This document shows, one piece after another, positions 1 to 8,446 of a stretch of 64,000 nucleotides of DNA. The translations under genes were made by a program, and so were the position numbers. Where the stretch lies: positions 248,001 to 312,000 of the forward strand of contig CAVPNH010000011.1 of NCBI GenBank assembly GCA_963706755.1, written 5' to 3'. The notes below the pieces were generated by a model. The model worked only from the letters and a program-made list of their open reading frames with translations, was not told the origin of the DNA and did no database searches. Numbering within the stretch: the stretch's first letter is position 1; each line of letters starts with the position of its first letter. Origin of the DNA: RPQJ01 sp963706755. Its GTDB lineage: Bacteria; Pseudomonadota; Gammaproteobacteria; Steroidobacterales; Steroidobacteraceae.

Positions 1-615
1 CAGCTCGCGCGGGGCTCGCAGGAGGAGGGCGCCGCGACCGCGTCGCCCTGGGGCGCGGCCGGCGGGTTCCGCATGAACGGGGAGCCGTCCACCCGGCTCG
101 CCCTCCGGATCGGCGATGAACGTCACTGGGTCGTCGCCAGGACAGGGTCCCGGGAGGGCCAGGTGATCGCGCTGGACGCGCGGGAGCACGAGGCGGTGCT
201 CGCCCCAGGCCCCGGGGGCGAAGTCTCTGGAACGATCGACGGGCGTCCCGTCACGGCCCATGTCGAATGCGGGCACGGCACGACGATCGTGCGACGGCAC
301 TGCCTTAGGTTCGAGGTCCAGGAGGACGACGGGGCCTCGCACCACGCCTCGGCCGAGTACGAGGGTCACCTCATGGCTCCGATGCCTGGCCATGTACTGG
401 ATGTGCGGGTCAAGGCCGGGGCGCGGGTCGCGGCGGGCGAGGTGCTCGTGGTGCTCGAGGCCATGAAGATGGAGCACTCGCTGGCCGCCCCCTGGGACGG
501 AACGGTGCTATCGGTCCCCGTCAAGCCCGGTGATCGCGTAGAGGAGGGGGTCGAACTCGTACTCCTCGAGCCAATCGAGAATGCTGCGCTGCGGCATCCC
601 GCAGCGCAAGATTGA
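1..615 (+). CDS. Acyl-CoA carboxylase alpha (biotin carboxylase/biotin carrier) subunit, 3' part
   Basis: The frame is open from base 1 to the stop at 613-615, so the 5' end lies outside the window. The C-terminal biotin carrier domain is clear: the biotinylation motif EAMKMEH lies in the last third, in a lipoyl-like beta barrel (LMAPMPGHV upstream, VKPGDRVEEG downstream). The upstream stretch SPWGAAGGFRMN resembles the linker region of 3-methylcrotonyl-CoA or propionyl-CoA carboxylase alpha subunits. The enzyme carboxylates biotin with ATP and bicarbonate for a partner carboxyltransferase. The substrate cannot be told from this fragment. A methylcrotonyl-CoA carboxylase (leucine pathway, liuD-like) is most likely because a second, atuF-like alpha subunit occurs at 13976-15934. 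Confidence 0.85.
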   Translation, partial: QLARGSQEEGAATASPWGAAGGFRMNGEPSTRLALRIGDERHWVVARTGSREGQVIALDAREHEAVLAPGPGGEVSGTIDGRPVTAHVECGHGTTIVRRHCLRFEVQEDDGASHHASAEYEGHLMAPMPGHVLDVRVKAGARVAAGEVLVVLEAMKMEHSLAAPWDGTVLSVPVKPGDRVEEGVELVLLEPIENAALRHPAAQD

Positions 616-624
616 TGTCCGATT

Positions 625-633
625 TGCTAGACT
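625..633 (+). promoter_or_regulatory. Possible extended -10 promoter of the ccm operon
   Basis: TG at 625-626 followed by C and TAGACT at 628-633 fits an extended -10 element, about 75 bases before the ccmA start. No good -35 is seen. The same TTTGCTA-type element recurs before gspG (51778-51786). Inference only. Confidence 0.3.
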
Positions 634-706
634 CCGCCGCGACTTGAGTCGCCCCTCCGGACCAATTCCGGGCGGTCAGACCGGAAGTGCGTTGGCGGAG
701 GATCGA

Positions 707-1333
707 ATGCCCGATGGGGCCGTGCTCGAAGCTCGAGCGATTAATGCGTGGCGTGGCGACAGGCACATCCTGCGGGACGTGTCGTTCGTCGTGCGCGCGG
801 GCGAGTTCCTGAAGATCACCGGTCCCAACGGCGTCGGCAAGACCACGCTGCTGCGGGTCGTCTGCGGGTTGCTTCCCGCGGAACATGGTGAGATCGACTG
901 GTGCGGCCGGCCGGTGCGGGGCGTGGCCGACGAGTTTCACGCCCAGCTCGGCTACCTCGGCCACCCGAATTCGCTCAAAGCCGACCTGACTGCCCGCGAG
1001 AACCTCCGGTTCCTCGCCGGGCTGCGCCAGGAGCTCACGGGCAAGGACATCGATGCCGCCCTCGAGCGCTGCGGAATCCTGTCGCGCGGTGACCTGCCGG
1101 CCCGTTCGCTGTCGGCGGGCCAGAAGAGGCGGCTGGCGCTCGCCCGGCTGCTACTCGCGGAGGCCTCTCTCTGGGTGCTCGACGAACCCGTGACCAATCT
1201 CGACACGGCGGGCATCGCCCTGGTGGAGGAGTTGATCCAGGACCACGTGAGCCACGGCGGGCTCGCCCTCGCGGCGGCCCACCAGCGTCTGCTCGACCAG
1301 TCGCCGAACCTGCGACGCCTGGAGCTCAGCTGA
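707..1333 (+). CDS. ccmA: Heme exporter ATP-binding protein CcmA
   Basis: ATPase of the CcmABCD complex, which releases holo-CcmE from CcmC/D at the inner membrane during System I cytochrome c maturation. About 208 aa, the usual length. Walker A is GPNGVGKTT, the ABC signature region is LSAGQKRRLALARLLL, and Walker B is LWVLDEP. The ATG at 707 is preferred over the upstream start in the same frame because GGAGG lies at 697-701 and this start gives the standard N-terminus. The stop overlaps the ccmB start by one base. First gene of a complete ccmABCDEFGHI operon. Confidence 0.95.
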   Translation: MPDGAVLEARAINAWRGDRHILRDVSFVVRAGEFLKITGPNGVGKTTLLRVVCGLLPAEHGEIDWCGRPVRGVADEFHAQLGYLGHPNSLKADLTARENLRFLAGLRQELTGKDIDAALERCGILSRGDLPARSLSAGQKRRLALARLLLAEASLWVLDEPVTNLDTAGIALVEELIQDHVSHGGLALAAAHQRLLDQSPNLRRLELS

Positions 1334-2019
1334 TGCGTCGTGCAGCGGTTTCCTCGGCCGCGCGGCTGGTGTTCCGGCGCGACCTGACGCTCGCCTGGCG
1401 CCGGTGGGACGAGGTGGCGCAGCCGCTGATCTTCTATGTGGTCGTCACGACCCTGTTCCCGCTGGCCACGACGCCCGACCTGGACGAGTTGAGCAAGATT
1501 GCGAGTGGCGTCGTGTGGGTGGCCGCACTGCTGGCTTCCCTGCTGGCATTGGAATCTTTGTTCCGCTCGGATGTCGAAGACGGCACCATGGAGCAATGGG
1601 TTCTGTCCGGGCAGCCCCTGGGCTGGCTTCTGCTGGCCAAGGTCGCCTGCCACTGGGTGCTGACCGGGCTGCCGCTCGTCCTGATCGCACCGATCATGGG
1701 CACGGCCCTGGGCCTGCCGTTTGCGGCCTGGGGGACGCTGGTCGCCTCGTTGCTCCTCGGCACTGCCACGCTCAGCATCCTGGGAGGCATCGGCGCAGCC
1801 CTCACGGTAGGCGTGCGGCGAGGGAGCGTGCTGCTGTCATTGCTGGTGCTGCCGCTCGCAATGCCGCTGCTCATCTTCGGGGCGAGGGCAGTGACCATGG
1901 CCATGGACGGCGATTCGCCGGCCGGCCCGCTGCAACTGCTCGCTGCCATCTTCTTCCTGGTACTGAGCCTGGGGCCGGTCGCCATGTCGGCGGCCATCCG
2001 GATCAGCGTAGAGAGTTGA
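1333..2019 (+). CDS. ccmB: Heme exporter membrane protein CcmB
   Basis: Integral membrane subunit of the CcmABCD ABC-type complex. 228 aa with about six hydrophobic segments and the CcmB-typical arginine/acid-rich start (VFRRDLTLAWRR). Translation is coupled to ccmA by a one-base overlap. It works with CcmA to drive CcmE release and is not itself the heme ligand. Confidence 0.93.
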   Translation: MRRAAVSSAARLVFRRDLTLAWRRWDEVAQPLIFYVVVTTLFPLATTPDLDELSKIASGVVWVAALLASLLALESLFRSDVEDGTMEQWVLSGQPLGWLLLAKVACHWVLTGLPLVLIAPIMGTALGLPFAAWGTLVASLLLGTATLSILGGIGAALTVGVRRGSVLLSLLVLPLAMPLLIFGARAVTMAMDGDSPAGPLQLLAAIFFLVLSLGPVAMSAAIRISVES

Positions 2020-2054
2020 CAAGACCCGGGGAATGACCCGGTTAAAGGACTTAC

Positions 2055-2789
2055 ATGTGGATCTGGTTGCATAAGTTTGGCTCGCCTCCGCACGCATACC
2101 GCCTGCTCGGCAAGCTCGCGCCGTGGTTCGGCTGGCCGGCGCTCGGGCTGATCCTGCTCGCGACCTGGTGGGGGCTGGTGAAGGCACCCGCCGACTACCA
2201 GCAGGGCGACGCGTTCCGCATCCTGTACGTGCATGCGCCGAGCGCGTGGATGTCCATGTTCGGCTACGTCGTCATGGCGGTCGCGGCCGGGATCGGGCTC
2301 ATCTGGCGCATCAAGCTGGCTCACGCGGCGGCGGCCGCGGCCGCGCCGATCGGCGCGTCGTTCGCCTTCCTCGCGCTTGCGACCGGTTCGATCTGGGGCA
2401 AGCCGATGTGGGGCACCTGGTGGGTGTGGGACGCACGGCTCACCTCCGAGCTGATCCTGCTCTTCCTGTACCTGGGCTACATGGCGCTGCGCTCTTCGTT
2501 CGACGAGCCGCAGCGGGCAGACCGCGCCAGCGCCGTGCTCGCGATCGTCGGCGTGATCAACGTCCCGATCATCCACTACTCGGTGAAGTGGTGGTCGACG
2601 CTGCACCAGGCCGCGAGCGTAACCAAGCTCGCGAAACCGTCCATCGCGCTGCCGATGCTGATTCCGTTGTTCATCATGATCGCCGGCTTCCAGCTGTACT
2701 TCGGCTGGCTGATCTGCCGGCGCCTGCGTGCCGAGATCCTGCGCCGCGAGCGGAATGCCTCGTGGCTGAAGGAGGGTGGTGGAATATGA
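2055..2789 (+). CDS. ccmC: Heme exporter protein CcmC (heme delivery to CcmE)
   Basis: Six-helix inner-membrane protein that binds heme with external histidines and a tryptophan-rich WWD motif and loads it on CcmE. The motif region (MWGTWWVWDARLTS) is at about residues 117-130 of 244, flanked by conserved histidines (VHAPSAW before it, IHYSVKWWSTLHQ after). It follows ccmB after 35 bases, and its stop overlaps the ccmD start (ATGA). Confidence 0.95.
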   Translation: MWIWLHKFGSPPHAYRLLGKLAPWFGWPALGLILLATWWGLVKAPADYQQGDAFRILYVHAPSAWMSMFGYVVMAVAAGIGLIWRIKLAHAAAAAAAPIGASFAFLALATGSIWGKPMWGTWWVWDARLTSELILLFLYLGYMALRSSFDEPQRADRASAVLAIVGVINVPIIHYSVKWWSTLHQAASVTKLAKPSIALPMLIPLFIMIAGFQLYFGWLICRRLRAEILRRERNASWLKEGGGI

Positions 2790-2959
2790 GCCTCAGAGAT
2801 TTTCTCCACATGGGCGGTTACGCCGGATACGTCTGGTCCGCCTACGGCCTCACGACGCTGGTGCTGGTCCTCAACTGGACGTCGGCACGGCGCAACGAGT
2901 CCGAGCAGAAGCTCCAGGCATTGCGTCGCGTAACTGCAAACAAGGAGGGCCGGACATGA
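2786..2959 (+). CDS. ccmD: Heme exporter protein CcmD
   Basis: Small 57-aa single-pass membrane protein that stabilises CcmC-CcmE and helps release holo-CcmE. The sequence has the CcmD signature: an aromatic, glycine-rich start (FLHMGGYAGYVWSAYGL), one hydrophobic helix and a charged C-terminus (RRNESEQKLQALRR). Starts at ATG 2786 inside the ccmC stop and ends overlapping ccmE by four bases. Confidence 0.92.
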   Translation: MSLRDFLHMGGYAGYVWSAYGLTTLVLVLNWTSARRNESEQKLQALRRVTANKEGRT

Positions 2960-3399
2960 CACCGCGCCGGAAACGCATGATAACGGTGGCCGTCATCCTG
3001 GTCGGGGTCGGCATCGCCACGACCTTCGCGATGAAGGCGTTCCAGAAGAACCTGCTCTATTACTACAGTCCTTCGCAGATCAAGGCCGGCGAGGCGCCGG
3101 ACAACCGCTCGTTCCGCGTCGGCGGGCTGGTCGAGAACGGCAGCCTGAAGCGCGAGCCAGGCAGCCTCGAGGTGCACTTCACGCTCACCGATTACGCACA
3201 ACAGATGGTAGTGAGCTACACGGGCGTGCTGCCAGACCTGTTCCGCGAAGGGCAGGGCGTGATCGCGCGCGGCAAGCTCGAGCCGGATGGCAGTTTCAAG
3301 GCTGAGGAAGTGCTCGCGAAGCACGACGAGAATTACATGCCGCCCGAGGTCAAGCAGAGCCTCAAGCCGCATGCGGCCGCTGCCCAGGGCAGCACCTGA
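2956..3399 (+). CDS. ccmE: Periplasmic heme chaperone CcmE
   Basis: 147-aa membrane-anchored OB-fold chaperone that carries heme covalently on a histidine. The anchor helix is at about residues 9-26. The heme-binding histidine is His123 in KHDENYMPPE, with the conserved tyrosine four residues after it. The start overlaps the ccmD stop (ATGA). Length and motif are standard. Confidence 0.95.
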   Translation: MTPRRKRMITVAVILVGVGIATTFAMKAFQKNLLYYYSPSQIKAGEAPDNRSFRVGGLVENGSLKREPGSLEVHFTLTDYAQQMVVSYTGVLPDLFREGQGVIARGKLEPDGSFKAEEVLAKHDENYMPPEVKQSLKPHAAAAQGST

Positions 3400-3424
3400 G
3401 CGCACGGCTCAAAGGGAGCATTAA

Positions 3425-5383
3425 ATGGTAGTGGAAATCGGTCTTTTCGCGCTCATCATCGCGACGCTGCTGGCGGTCGCACAGGCCTGGTTCGGCATCG
3501 CGGGCGCGGCCTTCGGCAACCGGCGCTGGATGGCGGCTACGCGCCCGGCCGTCACCGGGCAATGGGTGTTCGTGGTGATGTCGTTCCTGGCGCTCTGCTG
3601 GGCCTTCTATCACAACGATTTCTCGGTGCAGTACGTCGCGGGAAACTCGAACTCGGCCTTGCCGAAGTTCTACCGGATCACGGCGGTCTGGGGCGCGCAC
3701 GAGGGCTCGCTGCTCCTCTGGGCGCTGGCGCTCGCCACCTGGTCGGTCGCCGTTGGCGTATTCAGCCGCAACCTGCCCGAGAGCTATGCCGCGCGTGTGC
3801 TCGGCGTGCTTGGCATCGTGAGCGTCGGCTTCCAGCTCTTCATCCTTCTCACCTCGAATCCCTTCGAGCGCTTGCTCCCCGCAGCCGCCGACGGTCGCGA
3901 CCTGAACCCGCTTCTGCAGGACCCCGCGCTCGCGTTCCATCCGCCGATGCTCTATGCGGGCTACGTCGGGATGGCGGTCCCGTTCGCATTCGCCGTCGCT
4001 GCGCTTCTGGAAGGCAAGCTCGACGAGGCCTGGGCGCGCTGGGTGCGACCGTGGGTGACGGTCGCGTGGATGCTGCTCACGGTCGGCATCGCGCTCGGAA
4101 GCTGGTGGGCCTACTACGAACTCGGCTGGGGCGGCTGGTGGTTCTGGGACCCGGTGGAGAATGCGTCGTTCATGCCCTGGCTCGTCGGCACGGCGCTCAT
4201 CCACTCGCTCGCCGTCACGGAGAAGCGCGGGCTCTTCAAGAGCTGGACGCTGCTGCTTGCGATCATCGCGTTCTCGCTCTCCCTGCTCGGCACCTTCCTG
4301 GTGCGCTCGGGCGTGCTGGTCTCGGTGCACGCGTTCGCCAGCGACCCGAGCCGCGGGCTCTTCATCCTGGCGTTTCTCAGCATTTGCATCGGCGGCTCGC
4401 TCGCGCTCTTCGCGTGGCGCGGCCCGGCGCTTCGCGCCAAGGGCGGGTTCGAGGTCGTCTCGCGGGAGTCCTTCCTGCTCTTCAATAACCTGCTGCTGCT
4501 CGTCGCCGCTGCGCTGATCCTTATCGGGACGTTGTATCCGCTGTTCCTGGACGCGATGAACCTCGGCAAGATCTCGGTGGGTCCGCCGTATTTCGATACG
4601 GTATTCATCGTCCCGATGCTGCCGCTGGTGCTGCTGCTTGCGATCGGCATGCACGCTGCCTGGAAGAAGGCAAAGCTCGAGGACATGAAGCGTCCACTCG
4701 TGATGCTGTTCAGCGCGGCACTGGCCTTCGGCGTCCTGGTGCCGATCCTGGCCTACGGCAGCTTCCATTTCATGACATGCGTCGGCCTGATGGCGGGAAG
4801 CTGGGTCATCCTGTCGTCGCTGTACGAGCCCGTGCAGCGCCTGCGTCGTCGCCAGTCGCTGTCCCGCGGCGTCGTCGGCATGACACTGGCGCACATCGGC
4901 GTCGGCCTGTTCGCGATCGGCGTGACCGTGACGCAGTCCTACAAGATCGAGAAGGACGTCGCACTGCGGCCCGGCCAGAGCGTCACGCTGAAAGGCTACG
5001 ACTTCACCTACAAGAGCTCACGCGAGGCGCCCGGTCCCAACTACCAGGCGATCGAGTCGGAGATCGTCGTCAGCCGCGCGGGCAAGGAGATCGCCGTACT
5101 GCACCCGCAGAAGCGGGTGTATCGCGTGCAGCGCAGCCCGATGACCGAGGCGGGCATCGAGGTGGACTGGAACCGCGACCTGTTCGTGGCGATGGGCGAG
5201 GACCTCGGCGACGGCAGCTGGAGCATGCGCGTCCAGTACAAGCCCATGGTCCGGTTTATCTGGCTCGGCGCTCTGGTCATGGCGCTCGGCGGATTCGTCG
5301 CCATCACCGACCGCCGCTATCGACCGCGGCGGGAGGCGGCTTCCGAGCGGGTCGCCGAGGGCGGCCGGGCGCCGGCGCGCTGA
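3425..5383 (+). CDS. ccmF: Cytochrome c heme lyase subunit CcmF
   Basis: Large polytopic protein (652 aa, normal for CcmF) that with CcmH/CcmI attaches heme to CXXCH motifs of apocytochromes. The WWD motif GWGGWWFWDPVEN is at about residues 234-246, with conserved histidines around it. It has many membrane segments and a periplasmic domain near the C-terminus (TQSYKIEKDVALRPG). Intact, with ccmE 25 bases upstream and ccmG 16 bases downstream. Confidence 0.96.
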   Translation: MVVEIGLFALIIATLLAVAQAWFGIAGAAFGNRRWMAATRPAVTGQWVFVVMSFLALCWAFYHNDFSVQYVAGNSNSALPKFYRITAVWGAHEGSLLLWALALATWSVAVGVFSRNLPESYAARVLGVLGIVSVGFQLFILLTSNPFERLLPAAADGRDLNPLLQDPALAFHPPMLYAGYVGMAVPFAFAVAALLEGKLDEAWARWVRPWVTVAWMLLTVGIALGSWWAYYELGWGGWWFWDPVENASFMPWLVGTALIHSLAVTEKRGLFKSWTLLLAIIAFSLSLLGTFLVRSGVLVSVHAFASDPSRGLFILAFLSICIGGSLALFAWRGPALRAKGGFEVVSRESFLLFNNLLLLVAAALILIGTLYPLFLDAMNLGKISVGPPYFDTVFIVPMLPLVLLLAIGMHAAWKKAKLEDMKRPLVMLFSAALAFGVLVPILAYGSFHFMTCVGLMAGSWVILSSLYEPVQRLRRRQSLSRGVVGMTLAHIGVGLFAIGVTVTQSYKIEKDVALRPGQSVTLKGYDFTYKSSREAPGPNYQAIESEIVVSRAGKEIAVLHPQKRVYRVQRSPMTEAGIEVDWNRDLFVAMGEDLGDGSWSMRVQYKPMVRFIWLGALVMALGGFVAITDRRYRPRREAASERVAEGGRAPAR

Positions 5384-5399
5384 CGAGGGCTCGAATCAA

Positions 5400-5942
5400 A
5401 TGTGGAAATTCATCATTCCGTTCGCGCTGTTCCTGGTCCTCGGGGCGTTCCTCTACGTCGGCCTGCAGCGCGACCCATCCTACGTGCCCTCGCCGCTGAT
5501 CGGGAAGCAGGCGCCGGAGTTCAGCCTGCCGAGCCTGCAAGACGCTGCCTATCCAGTTGCGAGCTCGGATCTCAAGGGCAAGGCATGGGTCTTGAATGTC
5601 TGGGGCACCTGGTGCGGTGGCTGCCGCCAGGAGCACGGCGTGCTGATGGAGATCGCGAAGCAGAACGCGGTTCCGCTGATCGGCCTGGACTGGAAGGACG
5701 ACAGCGCCGCGGCGCAGCAGTGGCTGCGCGATCTCGGCAATCCGTACGCCGCCGTAGCCTCCGACGCCGTGGGACGCGTGGCCATCGACTGGGGCGTCTA
5801 TGGGGCGCCCGAGACCTTCCTGATCGGCCCGGACGGCACCGTGCTCTACAAGCACATCGCGCCCATGACCCTGGAGGTCTGGGCGAAGGAATTCCTGCCG
5901 CGAATCGCGGCCGCCAAGGCCGGAAAAGGAGCGCAGACGTGA
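5400..5942 (+). CDS. ccmG: Cytochrome c biogenesis thiol:disulfide interchange protein CcmG/DsbE
   Basis: Membrane-anchored periplasmic thioredoxin that reduces apocytochrome CXXCH cysteines. 180 aa: one N-terminal helix (about 4-20), then a thioredoxin fold with the active site WCGGC (Cys72, Cys75) and the CcmG-type cis-proline region GVYGAPETFLI. The usual CcmG active site is WCPxC or similar, so Gly-Gly is a little unusual. The stop overlaps the GTG start of ccmH. Confidence 0.92.
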   Translation: MWKFIIPFALFLVLGAFLYVGLQRDPSYVPSPLIGKQAPEFSLPSLQDAAYPVASSDLKGKAWVLNVWGTWCGGCRQEHGVLMEIAKQNAVPLIGLDWKDDSAAAQQWLRDLGNPYAAVASDAVGRVAIDWGVYGAPETFLIGPDGTVLYKHIAPMTLEVWAKEFLPRIAAAKAGKGAQT

Positions 5943-6378
5943 ACAGAGTCCTTCGTACGCTGCTGCTCGCGATCACCATTGCGTGGGCCGGCGGCGCACT
6001 GGCCATCGACACCCAGCGCGCCTTCGACGACCCGGCGCTCCAGGCGCGCTACGAGAACATCACCCGCGAGCTGCGCTGCCTCGTCTGCCAGAACGAGACT
6101 ATCGCCGACTCGAACGCAACCCTTGCCGGCGACCTGCGGCGCGAAGTGCGCGAGATGATCGCGGCCGGCAAGACGGACGACGAGATCCGCGACTTCATGA
6201 TCGCCCGCTACGGCGATTTCGTGCTCTATCGTCCGCGCATGACGCGCATGAATTTCCTGCTGTGGGCCGCGCCCGTACTGCTGCTCGCGATGGGCGCCTT
6301 TGCCTCGTGCGCGTCGTCCGGCGCCGGGCCGCAGAGGCAAAACTGGAATCTGAAGGCCCGGAGGGCGGCCAGTCGTGA
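5939..6378 (+). CDS. ccmH: Cytochrome c-type biogenesis protein CcmH (apparent frameshift near its 3' end)
   Basis: Heme-lyase thiol reductase: a signal helix (LLLAITIAWAGGALA), then the redox motif LRCLVCQNE, a three-helix domain and a C-terminal membrane helix (FLLWAAPVLLLAMGAF). It starts at GTG 5939, overlapping ccmG. Just after the helix the frame changes. Continuing in the original frame runs into ccmI, while shifting at about 6303-6306 (one C missing) gives the usual tail LVRVVRRRAAEAKLE and a stop at 6376-6378 that overlaps the ccmI start. I therefore annotate the end at 6378 and read the break as a probable consensus indel. Confidence 0.85.
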
Positions 6379-7493
6379 CACCTTTCATCCTGATTTGCGC
6401 CGTGATGATCGTCGCGGCAATCGTACTGGTCGCCATTCCGCTGGTGAGGCGGGTCCCCGCGCCGGCCAAGGGCAAACCCGACGCACCCAGGGCGACGATC
6501 GCCCTCGTGGCGACCGCGATCGCGTTGCCGCTCGCGGCAGTGGCGTTCTACTCCGGCGTGTCCAACTTCCCCTGGCAGAACCCGCAAGCAGCTGAGGCTG
6601 CGCCGCCGGGGCACGCGCAGGGCGAGGGCAATGAGTCGCTCGAGGCCGCCGCGATACAACTCGAGGAACGCCTTGCGGCCAACCCGCAGGACGCGGAAGG
6701 CTGGCGCATGCTCGGTCGCACCTACCTCGTGACGGGGCAGGCCGACAAGGCCGTTACCGCATACGAGAAGGCCGACGCGATCGAGGGTGGCAAAGACGCG
6801 GGCCTGCTGCTCGACCTCGCCGAGGCGCTGGTGCTGGCCGAGGATCCCTCGCAGCAGGGCAGGGCGAAGGAAATCCTGGACGCCGCGATCCAGGCCGATC
6901 CGGGCAACGGCAAGGCCCTCTGGTACTCCGGCATCATGGCCATGCGTGCGGGAGACAACGCAACAGCGAAGGCACGCTTCCAGAAGCTGCTCGATGCGAA
7001 CCCGCCTCCGGAGATCCGAAAAATCGTCGTGCAGCAGCTTGCGGGACTTGGCGTACAGGTCCCGGCATCCGAAGGCGCGCCCGCGATGGCGGGCGGGATG
7101 GGTGGCAGCGTGGCCGGCCCGGCCGCGGGTGAGGCTGCCGCTCCCGAGGGTCGCACCATCCGTGTCGCGGTTTCACTGGATCCGGCGCTGGCAGGCAAGT
7201 TGAAGCCGGGAACCGCCCTGTTCGTCGCGGCCCGGGAGCCCGGCATTCCGGGACCGCCGCTCGCAGCCCTGCGCCTGTCCAGCGACCAGTTGCCCACGAC
7301 CGTGGTCCTGAGCGATGCCAACTCCATGGTCGAGGGCCGTAACCTGTCGTCCGTGGACAACGTCGAGATCGTCGCCCGGGTGGCCTTCGCCGGGACGCCC
7401 ATGACGGCACCCGGCGACCTCGTCGGCACGGTGCAGAGCGCGAAGGGCGGGCCGCCCGATGTTTCCGTGGTGATCAACAAGGTGGCACCCTAG
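6375..7493 (+). CDS. ccmI: Cytochrome c biogenesis TPR protein CcmI
   Basis: 372-aa apocytochrome c chaperone of the heme lyase. Two N-terminal membrane segments (about residues 1-20 and 35-55) flank a short loop, followed by TPR repeats (GWRMLGRTYLVTGQADKAVTAY and similar) and a C-terminal beta domain (FVAAREPGIPGPPLAALRL) typical of the long CcmI/NrfG-fused form. GTG start overlapping ccmH. Last gene of the ccm operon. Confidence 0.9.
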   Translation: MTPFILICAVMIVAAIVLVAIPLVRRVPAPAKGKPDAPRATIALVATAIALPLAAVAFYSGVSNFPWQNPQAAEAAPPGHAQGEGNESLEAAAIQLEERLAANPQDAEGWRMLGRTYLVTGQADKAVTAYEKADAIEGGKDAGLLLDLAEALVLAEDPSQQGRAKEILDAAIQADPGNGKALWYSGIMAMRAGDNATAKARFQKLLDANPPPEIRKIVVQQLAGLGVQVPASEGAPAMAGGMGGSVAGPAAGEAAAPEGRTIRVAVSLDPALAGKLKPGTALFVAAREPGIPGPPLAALRLSSDQLPTTVVLSDANSMVEGRNLSSVDNVEIVARVAFAGTPMTAPGDLVGTVQSAKGGPPDVSVVINKVAP

Positions 7494-7496
7494 GTC

Positions 7497-8381
7497 GTGG
7501 GAACGTCCGTCCACCTGCGCCTGAGGAAACTGCCGACCGGGCTCGCCACGTACCCCCGCGTGTTGGGGACGAAACGGCCGCCGGTTACCGAAGTCACAGA
7601 TCCACCGGAATTCACGGCGACTGTCTCGGGCGTGAAGCTTGCCGCGCCGAGCGTGGAGAAGTACGCCGCCGTCTGCGGATTCGGCGACGGCATCCCGCCG
7701 ACGTACCTGCACGTGCTCGCCATGCCGCTGCACCTGGAGATCTTCGCCTGCGGATCCTTCCCGTTGCGGCCGATGGGACTCATCCACGTCTCGAACGCCA
7801 TTGAAGTCATGGGCGAACTGCGCCTGGGCATGCGCCTCGACTTTGCGGTCTCGGCGCGGAATTACCAGCGAACCGACGCGGGAATCGCCTTCGACATGGT
7901 CACCGATGTCACCAGCGACGGCCGGCCCGTGTGGAGGGAAACCTGCGTGTTTCTGTCGCGCTGGCCGGAGTCCGTCCAGCGCAGCGGAGGACGGCCGCCG
8001 CGCCCTCCAAAGGCGCCGAAGGACGCGACGGTGCTCAGCGAACTCGAGGTCACGCGTCAAACGGCATGGTCGTACGCGCGCGTGTCCAGCGACTTCAATC
8101 CGATCCACCTGAGCAATCGCGCTGCGCGTTTTTTCGGCCTGCGCGGCGCGATCAGCCACGGCATGTGGTCGCTGGCGCGCAGCCTCGCCCAGCGGCCCGT
8201 GCCCGCGCTGGCCAGGGGCGTACGGATCGAAAGCCAGTTCCTGACCCCGGTCCAGCTTCCGGCACGTGTCGCGATCAAGGAGTGGACGACGGAAGGCCAG
8301 CGCCGACGCGCACTCTGCGACATTCGCACCGGGCGCCTGCACATGTACTCGTCCTGGCCGGCTGATCCAGCGGCCTCCTGA
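7497..8381 (+). CDS. MaoC-family double hot-dog acyl dehydratase/hydratase
   Basis: 294 aa. The C-terminal half holds the MaoC/hydratase-2 motif: SDFNPIHLSNRAARFFGLRG then ISHGMWS (about residues 197-225), including the catalytic Asp and His of R-specific enoyl-CoA hydratases. The N-terminal half looks like the degenerate hot-dog of two-domain members. Predicted to hydrate or dehydrate an acyl-thioester; substrate unknown. The GTG start at 7497 is three bases after ccmI, so co-transcription is possible, but the function relates to the lipid genes downstream. Confidence 0.78.
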   Translation: MGTSVHLRLRKLPTGLATYPRVLGTKRPPVTEVTDPPEFTATVSGVKLAAPSVEKYAAVCGFGDGIPPTYLHVLAMPLHLEIFACGSFPLRPMGLIHVSNAIEVMGELRLGMRLDFAVSARNYQRTDAGIAFDMVTDVTSDGRPVWRETCVFLSRWPESVQRSGGRPPRPPKAPKDATVLSELEVTRQTAWSYARVSSDFNPIHLSNRAARFFGLRGAISHGMWSLARSLAQRPVPALARGVRIESQFLTPVQLPARVAIKEWTTEGQRRRALCDIRTGRLHMYSSWPADPAAS

Positions 8382-8446
8382 GTCGCCGCGCGCCGGGTCC
8401 CGGCGGAGGACGCGGCACGCACCCCTGGGCACGGAGCAGTTCGACG

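Noticed and set aside
3362..4894. Long minus-strand open frame (about 510 codons) opposite ccmF
   Set aside because: Composition is Arg/His/Gln/Glu-rich without any domain, typical of antisense frames in G+C-rich genes; ccmF on the plus strand has full family motifs.
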